Below are positions 16,272-23,950 of a DNA stretch of 42,157 nucleotides, piece by piece (the stretch's first letter is position 1; each line of letters begins with the position of its first letter). This DNA comes from Nitrososphaerota archaeon (GTDB lineage Archaea; Thermoproteota; Nitrososphaeria; Nitrososphaerales; Nitrosopumilaceae), in assembly GCA_028867755.1 (NCBI GenBank), contig JAGWFT010000001.1:1193992-1236148 (forward strand). Direction: 5' to 3'. The notes beneath the pieces were generated by a model, which saw nothing but the letters and a program-made list of their open reading frames with translations, had not been told where the DNA came from and searched no databases. A program made the translations under genes and the position numbers.

Positions 16272-16803
16272 TCCCACATTTAGATCAAGAAACATTATTT
16301 TCTTTTTGATAGCATTTGTTATACTGATTCCAAGTATCCCACTATCTTATGCAGACCGTGTAATTGATGTCCAAACAGTGGCAAATGTAAAAGAGCAATC
16401 TTTGCTTTCAACAATATCAAATCTACAAAATTATCCACAAATCTTTCCTGACAATATCAAATCTGTCAAACTGTTGGACAACAAGACAAACCTAGTTGAG
16501 ATGAATGCCGGTGTAAATGGTATTTTCTTTGATACCCAAGCTGTGTATCAACAGACCCCAGATGGCAAGTACATAGTTCAGGTTGTATCAGGAGACCTCA
16601 AAGGAACCACGATGACAACAGAGCTAAACAAAACATGGGGTTTTGATGGCTCGCCTGGAATGGGAACCAAGGCCAACATTAGTTTGGATTTGAAGACATC
16701 GGGTTTTCTCTCATGGATGCTAGGTTTTGTTCCAGATGATTCACTTAATTACGCACTCCAAAATGGATTTAGCAAGTTCGTAGACTATGCACAACAGGAC
16801 TAG
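16222..16803 (+). CDS. Secreted SRPBCC (START/polyketide-cyclase-like) protein
   Basis: The protein has 193 residues from the first ATG. A start at the third methionine (16258, MPKHNPTFRS...) would give a more compact signal peptide, whose core is IIFFLIAFVILIPSIPLSYA. The mature part shows an SRPBCC fold: VANVKEQSLLSTISNLQNYP, IFPDNIKSVKLLD, VQVVSGDLKGTTMTTELNKT and the C-terminal long helix ending FSKFVDYAQQ. Such domains bind hydrophobic ligands in a deep pocket. It probably belongs to the MarR regulon through the operator at 16080-16102. The ligand is unknown. Confidence 0.7.
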   Translation: MKTQQRLHMSHIMPKHNPTFRSRNIIFFLIAFVILIPSIPLSYADRVIDVQTVANVKEQSLLSTISNLQNYPQIFPDNIKSVKLLDNKTNLVEMNAGVNGIFFDTQAVYQQTPDGKYIVQVVSGDLKGTTMTTELNKTWGFDGSPGMGTKANISLDLKTSGFLSWMLGFVPDDSLNYALQNGFSKFVDYAQQD

Positions 16804-16813
16804 AGTCTAGTAA

Positions 16814-17314
16814 TCAGCTAGCTTTGTGTAGTTTTGGCTTTAGTTTGGAATTTTTTTTCAAAAGTTCTAGGGCAAGCGCTTTGTTGTTTAATGCAATATC
16901 GTATTTTTTGTCAATTTTAAGAGCAGAGTTGAAACACTTGATGGCATCTTTTAGCAACCCAAGTTCGCCAAGTGACAGTCCCTTGTATGCAATTGCCATT
17001 GCATATTTTGGTTGAATTTTGAGTACTTTGTCATAGCAATCAATTGCATCGTAATGCTTGCCCATAGTATGCAGTGCAGAGCCTTTATTCACAAGTGCAT
17101 CCACATTTTTAGTGTCTATTTCAAGGGCCAGATCATAGCATTTGACTGACTGTTTTACTTTGCCCAGATTTTGGAGTGTGACTCCTTTATTTATCAAGGC
17201 AGATATATTGCCAGGTTCCTTGTACAGGACAAGATCATAGTATTCTAATGCAAGCGTATACTCGCCTTCTTCACACAATTCATAGGCATCGTTTAGAAGA
17301 GAGGAATGGCGCAT
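16814..17314 (-). CDS. Tetratricopeptide repeat protein
   Basis: The 166-residue protein is made almost wholly of TPR units of 34 residues, starting near residue 7. Recurrent motifs are ALEYYDLVLYKEPGNISALI, NKGVTLQNLGKVKQSVKCYD, DALVNKGSALHTMGKHYDAI and AIAYKGLSLGELGLLKDAIK. About four full repeats are present, with a basic tail. There is no signal or membrane segment, so it is a cytoplasmic protein-protein interaction scaffold. It is convergent with the SRPBCC gene with a 10-bp gap. Confidence 0.88.
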   Translation of the reverse strand: MRHSSLLNDAYELCEEGEYTLALEYYDLVLYKEPGNISALINKGVTLQNLGKVKQSVKCYDLALEIDTKNVDALVNKGSALHTMGKHYDAIDCYDKVLKIQPKYAMAIAYKGLSLGELGLLKDAIKCFNSALKIDKKYDIALNNKALALELLKKNSKLKPKLHKAS

Positions 17315-17476
17315 CTTTTCGTACTATAAAATATCAAGATAATTATTCTTTTAGTTGGATTACATACGTTACCATTGTCTAATCTCTAGAATTATTCGTA
17401 AAACAAGTCAATTTGGTAAAACCAATGAAGGAAAATCCCAAATTCACAACAGTCTTTAAGGGACTTTTAGTGCGAG

Positions 17477-18124
17477 ATGCTAATGCCTACGATAGTCTTT
17501 GATTTTGATGGTACCATAGCAGACACCATGTCTGTCGTGATAAAAATAGCCAACAAGTTTTCTGACCATTATGGATATCGCAAGATACCTCTAAGTGATC
17601 TTCCAAAACTTCGAGAAAAAAGACCTAGTGAGGTATTAAAGCACTTGGGAATCTCAATTTTTAAACTTCCCATTGTTGTAAGAAAAATAAGATTTGAAAT
17701 GAATAAAGAAATAGTCCACCTGCAGACTGCCATAGAAATCAAGGACACTCTTTTAAATCTCAAAAAAAATGGATGTGTGCTTGGAATATTGACTACAAAT
17801 TCAAGGGAAAATGTAACAGAATTTTTGAAAAATAACGATCTTCAATTGTTTGATTTTGTCTATACAGGAAGAGCTGTATATGGCAAGGCAAGACTGCTCA
17901 AAAAATTGATGAAAGAAAAAACAATCCCACACAAAGATCCGATTTATGTCGGAGATGAGATAAGAGATGTAGAGGCAGCAAAAAAGGCCGGAATCAGAGT
18001 AATTGGGGTGGCATGGGGATACAACACAAAAGCGGCTCTCCAAAAGGCAAATCCCGATTATATTGTAGAAAAACCAGAAGAACTTCAGGAGATTATTTTA
18101 AACAATAGCCAGCCTCAGACCTAG
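17477..18124 (+). CDS. HAD-superfamily hydrolase, phosphoglycolate-phosphatase-like
   Basis: The 215-residue protein shows all HAD motifs: motif I FDFDGTIADTM (catalytic Asp9 and Asp11), motif II LTTNSRENV, the lysine of motif III near YGKARLLKK and motif IV YVGDEIRDVEAAKKAG. The cap region of about 80 residues between motifs I and II is helical, as in phosphoglycolate phosphatase and PPi-hydrolysing relatives. HAD members remove phosphate from small metabolites; the substrate here cannot be read. The terminal GVAWGYN fits the Gph group. Confidence 0.88.
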   Translation: MLMPTIVFDFDGTIADTMSVVIKIANKFSDHYGYRKIPLSDLPKLREKRPSEVLKHLGISIFKLPIVVRKIRFEMNKEIVHLQTAIEIKDTLLNLKKNGCVLGILTTNSRENVTEFLKNNDLQLFDFVYTGRAVYGKARLLKKLMKEKTIPHKDPIYVGDEIRDVEAAKKAGIRVIGVAWGYNTKAALQKANPDYIVEKPEELQEIILNNSQPQT

Positions 18125-18166
18125 GGCACAGGTTTTTAGAGACACTGGGGGCATCACGTAATTAAA

Positions 18167-18370
18167 TTGAGTTTGGATGTAACGAAGGAAGAAAAAAATG
18201 CACTTACCCCAGATTCAGGATTTAACCTATGCGGGATTGACTATTTTGAGCCACTTGGAAGGAGGCTTTACCTCATAGAGCGTTACGAACGATACCAAGA
18301 CGCACTCAAGGCAAAACAAGAAAGAGAAAATCCTAATGAATATCTCATTCTTTACAAAGGGGCTCCGTGA
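18167..18370 (+). CDS. Hypothetical small protein, 67 residues
   Basis: The start is TTG at 18167. The protein is soluble and charged, with FNLCGIDYFEPLGRRLYLIE in the middle and a helix YERYQDALKAKQERENP near the end, finishing YLILYKGAP. It lies 42 bp after the HAD gene on the same strand and may be co-transcribed. No family is recognised. Confidence 0.6.
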   Translation: MSLDVTKEEKNALTPDSGFNLCGIDYFEPLGRRLYLIERYERYQDALKAKQERENPNEYLILYKGAP

Positions 18371-18417
18371 TTTGAAAATTATCATACTATCAATGAATTG
18401 ATTTAATACTAAATTAC

Positions 18418-18720
18418 TTGGATTGGGATTTTGTGTCGTTGAGTCCTGAGTTTAAAAAATATCTGGAAGAAACAATTCATGGCATAATAGTTGGAATCCC
18501 TGCACTGAAAAAAGAATATCCAAAGTTCAAAAATGACTGGAAGTTTGATAGCGAGTTTGATTTCTTGTACGGATGCATAGTTGGACAAATACTTGGAGCA
18601 AGCCTAACTGCTTTTAAAATTATTCATAATCGGGAAGCAAAGTCAGATGAAATTTTATCGATTGGTGAGCTGGTAGAATCATATTTTCCATTGATTCGCG
18701 ATGAGATACAAAGTGTTTGA
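18418..18720 (+). CDS. Hypothetical protein, 100 residues
   Basis: The start is TTG at 18418. The protein is mostly helical and soluble, with FKKYLEETIHGIIVGIPALK at the front and a GCIVGQILGASLTAFKIIHN helix in the middle that is hydrophobic but short for a membrane span. A C-terminal acidic helix ends in a polar tail. It follows the 67-residue gene in the same direction. No function is assignable. Confidence 0.6.
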   Translation: MDWDFVSLSPEFKKYLEETIHGIIVGIPALKKEYPKFKNDWKFDSEFDFLYGCIVGQILGASLTAFKIIHNREAKSDEILSIGELVESYFPLIRDEIQSV

Positions 18721-18757
18721 TTTGTTTTATGATTTTAATTATGATTTGATTTAATTT

Positions 18758-19021
18758 CTATTTGCCTTTTTTAGGTTCTGGTTTTTTGTGCATCTCCTTG
18801 AAGATTCGTACTGCTTCAAGGTGCGAACAATTTGCCTTTAGTCCCTTACCATGATGAAATTTGTAAAAATTCTTGAATCCTTCGCATTCACAGGTTTCTG
18901 AAGTTACAAAATAAGACTTGGTAGGGTCACTTGATGATTTTATCTGATAGAGATCGTCTTCTATTTTGACTACGCCGTCCTTAGCTAATGCCTTTGCTTT
19001 TTTTATCGTGTTTGCACTCAT
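18758..19021 (-). CDS. SWIM-type zinc-finger protein
   Basis: The 87-residue protein carries the SWIM signature CxC-x18-CxH: Cys44 and Cys46 (CEC), then Cys65 and His67 (CSH). The N-terminal part (KAKALAKDGVVKIEDDLYQI, SYFVTSE) is the usual two-strand lead-in, and the C-terminus is lysine/proline rich. SWIM domains bind zinc and mediate DNA or protein contacts. In archaea small SWIM proteins accompany recombination or transposition genes, but no such partner is next to this one. Confidence 0.8.
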   Translation of the reverse strand: MSANTIKKAKALAKDGVVKIEDDLYQIKSSSDPTKSYFVTSETCECEGFKNFYKFHHGKGLKANCSHLEAVRIFKEMHKKPEPKKGK

Positions 19022-19106
19022 GTTTTAGCAGTTATAGTTACTTGTTAAAAAACACTTGAAAACCGTAGTATAATTGCAGTTCAGATTATTTACGCACTGA
19101 CTAGTC

Positions 19107-19346
19107 TTAACACTGTGCAAGAAGAATTAGTGTAGAGCGTACCCCATCTATTCTTCTGATCTTTTCAGAAACTGTACTGTTGATTTCATCTATTGTTTTA
19201 GACTCTATTTCTGCCACTATATCATAATGACCTTCAGTGCCTCGCGCTTCCTTTACTCTGTCTACAGATTTCAACTCTTCAAGTACTTGTTCTTCTTGTC
19301 CATAATCACATGCGATCATAACATACGCGGTTGTCATGGCATTCAT
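19107..19346 (-). CDS. Stand-alone Lrp/AsnC ligand-binding (RAM) domain protein
   Basis: The 79-residue protein is a single RAM domain without the usual helix-turn-helix. Visible marks are AYVMIACDYGQEEQVLEELK, VKEARGTEGHYDIVAEIESK and a terminal strand STLILLAQ. Such domains bind amino acids and assemble as dimers or octamers, and solo versions can modulate full-length Lrp proteins. The ATG at 19337 (MTTAYVM) may be the real start. A second solo RAM protein is at 30500-30730. Confidence 0.85.
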   Translation of the reverse strand: MNAMTTAYVMIACDYGQEEQVLEELKSVDRVKEARGTEGHYDIVAEIESKTIDEINSTVSEKIRRIDGVRSTLILLAQC

Positions 19347-19469
19347 ACAGCATCATAATATTTCAAGGAGTCTGTGCAAACATTATCAGTATAGAAAAAC
19401 ACGATTGAAAGCTATCTTGGTTCACAATACCTAACCTTTTATGGTAATAAGATAATCATTAGACTTGCA

Positions 19470-19667
19470 ATGAAGAGCGATGATGATGATGAGTCTGAGA
19501 TCATGAAAGGCATGTTCGAAGAGATAATGAAGATGATTCGCCAAAAACAGATCAAAGTTGAATCCATCGTACAAAAGGCCGCAGAGCATGACATGATTTC
19601 TCAGGAGTCACTTGGTAGGATTTACAAAACACTTGACGAATACGGCAAGAAAAAACAATGGATGTAA
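19470..19667 (+). CDS. Hypothetical small helical acidic protein, 65 residues
   Basis: The N-terminus is a run of aspartate and glutamate (MKSDDDDESE), followed by helices EIMKGMFEEIMKMIRQKQIK and a C-terminal helix with GRIYKTLDEYGKKK. It has no cysteine and no membrane segment. The small size and acidic start recall regulatory or partner proteins of transcription, but no family is recognised. Confidence 0.6.
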   Translation: MKSDDDDESEIMKGMFEEIMKMIRQKQIKVESIVQKAAEHDMISQESLGRIYKTLDEYGKKKQWM

Positions 19668-19714
19668 TTTAATACAAGGAATTAAGATTCATGTTTTTTG
19701 ATCGCCTAATACGA

Positions 19715-20077
19715 TCACAGTTTCATGTTAAGACTTTTTATCTTCTTAATTATTGCATTATGGTTTGAATTGGGCTCTGTTGACAATATAAGCAGACCAT
19801 CATCTAAAAAGAGAGTAATCAATTTCACTTTTTCCTTGGATGTTATCATCCAGTTTGTCTTGCCTAGCGCTTCGTTAAACATGTCTTCCCATGAGGCTTT
19901 CATAGAGGCTTGATAATGTGCCATGCTGCTTAGTTCTTCATCAAGTAGTGGTGTAGCATTTGCACTTCTAGCAAAAGAGATCAGCTTCCTATCCTTTATC
20001 CTACCTACAAAACGAACAGAGTTGTCTAGTCCTAAGATCTGTGTGCACGAATCTATCTGCTTGAAGCTTTGAGTCAA
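19715..20077 (-). CDS. Conserved-looking hypothetical protein, possibly roadblock/profilin-like
   Basis: The 120-residue soluble protein has TTG as the likely start. Strand-helix-strand segments VRFVGRIKDRKLISFARS, MAHYQASMKASWEDMFNEAL and VKLITLFLDDGLLILSTEPN are arranged as in small sensor or roadblock-type folds, where the first strands are followed by a long helix and further strands. The fold guess is weak and the function unknown. It is convergent with the 65-residue gene. Confidence 0.6.
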   Translation of the reverse strand: MTQSFKQIDSCTQILGLDNSVRFVGRIKDRKLISFARSANATPLLDEELSSMAHYQASMKASWEDMFNEALGKTNWMITSKEKVKLITLFLDDGLLILSTEPNSNHNAIIKKIKSLNMKL

Positions 20078-20167
20078 TTCTTAACGTGGCATTTTAGAAA
20101 AGGAAATTTAATTCTATTGCATGATTGTAGTTATATAGGCCTTGATCGCAATCAGTTAAAAATTATG

Positions 20168-20374
20168 TTATGTCCATAGTTTTGGATCTTTTTTCCAGAT
20201 GCGAACGCCATCAACAAAAACCTGTTTTTCCTCTTCAAATACAGTATGCCACTTGCCATCATGGGGAAACATGGTGTTCATTTCCTTGACTTTTTTGTTG
20301 GTTGGAGCAGTATTCATTAGTGCCCCCCATCGCATGTTTGGAATTTTTGGCATTATCTCATTTATGTCGCGCAT
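20168..20374 (-). CDS. Hypothetical small protein, 68 residues
   Basis: The protein is soluble and basic, with methionine and proline near the front (MRDINEIMPKIPNMRWG) and an aromatic C-terminal half, KWHTVFEEEKQVFVDGVRIW, that looks like a small beta hairpin. No family is recognised. It is isolated by about 90 bp on its left and about 150 bp on its right. Confidence 0.5.
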   Translation of the reverse strand: MRDINEIMPKIPNMRWGALMNTAPTNKKVKEMNTMFPHDGKWHTVFEEEKQVFVDGVRIWKKDPKLWT

Positions 20375-20522
20375 GTCTTTGCTATTTCCAGGCTTCCTTT
20401 AATTGCTATCTGATGCATATACACATTAGTGAAATAAAAAATTGACCAAGATATTGTCCTATTTTTATAAATTCCAGTTTTTACATGCAGATCTTTATTA
20501 CTTTGATTGACGAATTATATTT

Positions 20523-20654
20523 ATGAGAAAAGAATTCTGCCACATTTGTAAAGAGGGAGGCAAGCAGTGCGTCGATGTAGATACCAAAGAAGAAGTCTAC
20601 ATGATGATGTATAAAGTAAGATGTTCAAAATGTGGAGCACCTTTGGTGACCTGA
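20523..20654 (+). CDS. Small zinc-ribbon protein, 43 residues
   Basis: The protein has two CxxC knuckles: Cys6/Cys9 (CHIC) and Cys34/Cys37 (CSKC), about 24 residues apart, as in rubredoxin-like and TFIIB-type zinc ribbons. An extra Cys16 sits between them. The ATG follows AATTATATTT. The product is probably a zinc-binding nucleic-acid- or protein-binding module. It lies 71 bp before psmB on the same strand and may be co-transcribed. Confidence 0.65.
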   Translation: MRKEFCHICKEGGKQCVDVDTKEEVYMMMYKVRCSKCGAPLVT

Positions 20655-20725
20655 CTCCCTCGTTATTTTGTGACTAGTTTAGAAGATTACCAGTCAATTA
20701 ATCCTCTACTGTTGTAATAGATATC

Positions 20726-21301
20726 ATGACAACAATAGTAGGAATCAAGACAAGAGATGGAGTAGTCCTAGGCTCAGATAAAAGAGCAAGCAAAGGATTT
20801 TTCATCGGATCAAAAATAGTCCAAAAGATTGCCAAGATGGATGAAACACTGGCAGTGGCAATAGCAGGCCAACTCTCTGATGCAGAATACATAATCAAAG
20901 TTGCAAAAGCAGAGAGAAGATTGATGGAGCTCAGAAGGGGATTTTCTCTAACTGTCAAAGAATCAACTAGGTTGATTGCAAATCTAGCATATTCTGGCTT
21001 GAGAAACTATCAACCATACTATGTAGAGTTGCTAGTGGCAGGAGTAGACCAGCATGGCTCTCATGTATATGCAGCCGACATGAGTGGTGCAATCACAGAA
21101 GAAGATTTTGCCTCGTCAGGTTCTGGATCTCCTATCGCATATGGAGTACTAGAAAGTCTATACAACAAGGAGATCAAAAACGAACAAGCAAAAGAAATTG
21201 CTTCGCGAGCTGTTGCTGCTGCAATGGAAAGAGATCCAGGCTCAGGTAACGGCATAGATGTACTGGCAATACCTGCCATACCAAGGGAGGTTACAGCATA
21301 A
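20726..21301 (+). CDS. psmB: Proteasome beta subunit, catalytic type
   Basis: The beta subunit forms the inner rings of the archaeal 20S proteasome and cleaves proteins with its N-terminal threonine. After the initiator Met the protein begins TTIVGIKTRDGVVLGSDKR. Counted from that Thr, the catalytic residues Thr1, Asp17 and Lys33 are all in register, and SSGSGSPIAYG and RDPGSGNGID supply the later active-site Ser/Asp region. There is no propeptide beyond Met, so Met removal alone would expose Thr1. The 191-residue length is normal. The stop codon overlaps the next ATG (TAATG). Confidence 0.93.
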   Translation: MTTIVGIKTRDGVVLGSDKRASKGFFIGSKIVQKIAKMDETLAVAIAGQLSDAEYIIKVAKAERRLMELRRGFSLTVKESTRLIANLAYSGLRNYQPYYVELLVAGVDQHGSHVYAADMSGAITEEDFASSGSGSPIAYGVLESLYNKEIKNEQAKEIASRAVAAAMERDPGSGNGIDVLAIPAIPREVTA

Positions 21302-21969
21302 TGTCAGACTCTGGTCCAAATTCTGGAAGGTTTCCTTTCTATGGACCTCAAGGCAGACTTGTTCTAGTAGACAGTGCACTAGAAGCAGTAAGCCGGGGAT
21401 CAACTACCATAGGAATCAAGACTCCAAAGTTTGCCATAATTTCAAGCCAGATAAAACCAACGCATCCATTGATAGAACCATCTGAGAAGATATTCTCAAT
21501 TGATTATCATGTTGGAGCTACAGGTGCTGGATACATTGGAGACATCTTGCAGCTAATTGATGCACTAAGACTTGAAGCTCAAAAGCACAAGTTGACATAT
21601 GAAAGTCCGATAGATACAGACTCGCTGGCAAAACATCTTAGCACATATCTACACAACTACACAACATATGCCGTAAGACCACAGGCTGCCTCAATAATAC
21701 TAGCTGGGGCAGACGAAACAGGCATACAGCTATACCAGATTGACCCAAGTGGCACTTTCTTTAGGGGTGCAGGCTTTGCTATAGGCCAGTCATCTGAGAC
21801 AGCACTTGACGTCATAACAAGAGAATACAGTGCGGATCTTACCCAGAAACAAGCAATTGGGCTTGCAGAAAAGGCAATAGAAAAAGCATTAGGAGAAAAA
21901 CCAGTTGTTGAGACAGGAGTTGTTCTTGCAGACGAGAAGACGTTTCACAAGATTCCGTTTGGCAAGTAA
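21301..21969 (+). CDS. Divergent proteasome alpha-type subunit
   Basis: The protein has 222 residues. The N-terminus FPFYGPQGRLVLVDSALEAV plus SRGSTTIGIK aligns with the H0/strand region of alpha subunits, whose usual form is [20 protein letters not shown]. The YDRA and VEYA marks are replaced. It lacks an N-terminal Thr, so it is not a catalytic beta subunit. Later parts (GYIGDILQLIDALRLEAQKH, YAVRPQAASIILAGADE, AIEKALG) fit the alpha-ring fold. It overlaps psmB by one base, so the two are co-expressed. It could be a lineage-specific alpha subunit or an alternative ring component. A canonical psmA is not in the window. Confidence 0.75.
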   Translation: MSDSGPNSGRFPFYGPQGRLVLVDSALEAVSRGSTTIGIKTPKFAIISSQIKPTHPLIEPSEKIFSIDYHVGATGAGYIGDILQLIDALRLEAQKHKLTYESPIDTDSLAKHLSTYLHNYTTYAVRPQAASIILAGADETGIQLYQIDPSGTFFRGAGFAIGQSSETALDVITREYSADLTQKQAIGLAEKAIEKALGEKPVVETGVVLADEKTFHKIPFGK

Positions 21970-21982
21970 AACCTACCCACCA

Positions 21983-21997
21983 TTTTTTATTTTTTTT
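21983..21997 (+). terminator. T-rich transcription terminator after the proteasome genes
   Basis: Two consecutive T tracts (TTTTTTATTTTTTT) begin 14 bp after the stop codon of the alpha-type subunit. Archaeal RNA polymerase terminates at such T runs without a hairpin, and none is seen here. Confidence 0.55.
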
Positions 21998-22104
21998 AAA
22001 TAGTATAATAAAAAATAACTTTTATCCCATTAACAGTAAATTAGGTTATTTAATCATCAGAAATAGAGTTTGAAGAAACTTTGGTAATTTTCGAAAAACT
22101 CTAG

Positions 22105-22824
22105 TTAATTGTACTGGCTAAAAGAATCCGTGCCGCTTTTTCCACCAGATATGGTTTTCTGGAACACTTTGGTTATCTGCTCAAATATCCTATAGGCACT
22201 TATCATGGCCTCTGCTTTGTTTTTGTCTCCTGTCGCGTTACTTTCCACTATTGCGTACCTTGACATTATTTTGAGGTTGACCTGAAACATGTCACCGTTA
22301 GACCATTGTAATACATAGTCTCCATCTCCATCTATCAACCCTATCCAGCGTAGATTGCCAAACCATTTTCCAACCAACTTGTTTACAATTTCTTCAACCT
22401 CAATTGTAGTAGGAATATACAATTGGAGCACTTGGGAAAACTGTAAGTGTTGTTTTGATATTTTTCGAGACAAATTCTCAAGATCTAGCCTAGACCTCTT
22501 GACTAGAATTGATCTAAGATTCTTGCTTAATCGATAACCCGTTTGAGTTTTCTCCACAAGATTGGAATTTTCTAATCTATGCAACGATCTAGATAGGCTT
22601 TGCTGGTGCATCCCAAGTTTTCTTGCAAGACCATTGAAGGTATATTGATTATCAGCCAAATCATTGTCTTGGTTTAGTATCGATAAAACTTTCTTGTCGT
22701 TTTCTTGAAAATCGTCAAGAGACATTCCAGAATCATCATCAATTACAATTTGTACAGTCTTGTAATCTAGCGTTATCTCTTTTTCCTTTTTATCTTCAAT
22801 TTCAGGTTCAATTTTATTTTCCAT
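22105..22824 (-). CDS. Winged helix-turn-helix transcriptional regulator
   Basis: The protein has 239 residues. An acidic/lysine-rich N-terminal extension (about residues 1-40) is followed by a winged helix (about 42-105): NDKKVLSILNQDNDLADNQY, FNGLARKLGMHQQSLSRSLH, RLENSNLVEKTQTGYRLS. The C-terminal half (about 140-225) is a separate domain with VEEIVNKLVGKWFGNLRWIG and VLQWSNGDMFQVNLKIMSRY, which may sense a ligand or mediate dimerisation. It belongs to a regulator type that I associate with this archaeal lineage but cannot name. Its targets are unknown; palindromes lie in the upstream gap. Confidence 0.75.
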   Translation of the reverse strand: MENKIEPEIEDKKEKEITLDYKTVQIVIDDDSGMSLDDFQENDKKVLSILNQDNDLADNQYTFNGLARKLGMHQQSLSRSLHRLENSNLVEKTQTGYRLSKNLRSILVKRSRLDLENLSRKISKQHLQFSQVLQLYIPTTIEVEEIVNKLVGKWFGNLRWIGLIDGDGDYVLQWSNGDMFQVNLKIMSRYAIVESNATGDKNKAEAMISAYRIFEQITKVFQKTISGGKSGTDSFSQYN

Positions 22825-22956
22825 CTTTCTTACCTCATAATGATCTCTTTACTTATTTAAGGGTAAACAGTATTACATCTCAAAAATTGTCATGCTCCCT
22901 TGTGTACATATCCAAGAACATTTCATAATCTGTTATTGTGCAATTCATTGATAAAA

Positions 22957-22982
22957 TGACTAGGAGTGATTAAACCTAGTCA
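22957..22982. repeat. 8-bp inverted repeat in a 385-bp gap
   Basis: TGACTAGG (22957-22964) is repeated inverted as CCTAGTCA (22975-22982) with a 10-base loop. The gap 22825-23209 has no convincing protein gene. This could be an operator for the upstream winged-helix gene or a hairpin. Confidence 0.5.
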
Positions 22983-23046
22983 CATGTCAATTTGGCCAAA
23001 ATCTATTTACAATATAACATACAGAAATGTCAGCTAACCCGCACTA

Positions 23047-23068
23047 TGCATGACATACATGTCATGCA
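23047..23068. repeat. Perfect 10-2-10 palindrome in the same gap
   Basis: TGCATGACAT-AC-ATGTCATGCA is a perfect inverted repeat. A box A-like ACAATATAAC (23009-23018) lies about 30 nt upstream on the plus strand, so the palindrome would sit at the start of a short transcript. A 25-codon frame (23046-23123) begins inside it, but the evidence for translation is weak. Confidence 0.6.
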
Positions 23069-23209
23069 ACAGAGCGGATCAGGGATGAACTGCCAGAAAA
23101 CTACTAAATATAATCATCATTAGAAATACAGTATGCACTTTTTTCATAACATGTTTTTTCCCAGTAACATTTTAAGATATTTTGGCATAGTAATCAAACA
23201 AGATTAAGA

Positions 23210-23950
23210 TTAGTTTTTGCGTGTTATGGCTACAACAGCTATGACCACACCAGCAACTCCTACGCCTATACCTACTATGCTTATCATAAACAACATGTCA
23301 GTTGTGTTCTTTACTTCCTCAAACGACTTTGCTACATTAGCATATCCTTGTGCCGCAACATTGGCATCGTTTGCAGCCTTACTTATCTCAGACGATAGCT
23401 GATTTATGACTTGAGAATTAGCATAGGTTTGGTCAGATGTTGTTGGCGTAGATTGAGAAGATGAGGCTCCATTTGAAGGCGGGAAAGATCCTGCAGGCTG
23501 ATAGTATGTACTTTTATCCTCTACTTCATCCAGTGGAAAACCTGCGTTTATTGTCTGACCATTTATAGTTCCGTTCATGATGATTTGATACGATCCAATC
23601 TTTGTTGGGATTATTGTTGTATCATACTCATCTGGTGTGTCATCATTTGGAGTGAATTTCAAGGTATTTTGCAGGCCACCGTACGTTATTACAACAGTCA
23701 TGTTGTCAAGTCCTGTCTGACTTATTGGTGTTGTAGTATTTCCAGATACTGTATCAATAAAGATTTGGACTGTGTTAGTGTCTCCAACAAGCGGGGGCTC
23801 GTTTGTCAAGCCAACTTTGATGTATATGTTGCCAAAATTTTTTTCTACATGGGCACTAGCATAATGGGTCATCATAGGAATCGCAAGAAGAGATATGAGT
23901 AATGGTATGACTAGAATCTGTTTCATTTGCAGATCACTTTTTTTCTTCAT
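23210..23950 (-). CDS. Secreted YtkA-like protein with C-terminal membrane anchor
   Basis: The start is ATG at 23950, which overlaps the end of the copper fusion gene by 17 bases; the ATG at 23926 is an alternative. The signal peptide is MKQILVIPLLISLLAIPM up to HYASA. The extracellular beta domain (NIYIKVGLTNEPPLVGDTNT, VQIFIDTVSG, IGSYQIIMNGTINGQT) is YtkA/CopC-like. A Ser/Thr/Gln-rich linker, a helical stretch (INQLSSEISKAANDANVAAQ) and one membrane span with basic end follow. The overlap with copC-copD implies one operon and a role in copper handling outside the membrane. Confidence 0.7.
   Translation of the reverse strand: MKKKSDLQMKQILVIPLLISLLAIPMMTHYASAHVEKNFGNIYIKVGLTNEPPLVGDTNTVQIFIDTVSGNTTTPISQTGLDNMTVVITYGGLQNTLKFTPNDDTPDEYDTTIIPTKIGSYQIIMNGTINGQTINAGFPLDEVEDKSTYYQPAGSFPPSNGASSSQSTPTTSDQTYANSQVINQLSSEISKAANDANVAAQGYANVAKSFEEVKNTTDMLFMISIVGIGVGVAGVVIAVVAITRKN

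Noticed and set aside
23066-23125. Possible C/D box sRNA on the minus strand
   Set aside because: A good C box (ATGATGA) and a CTGA occur, but no convincing C'/D' pair or terminal stem.
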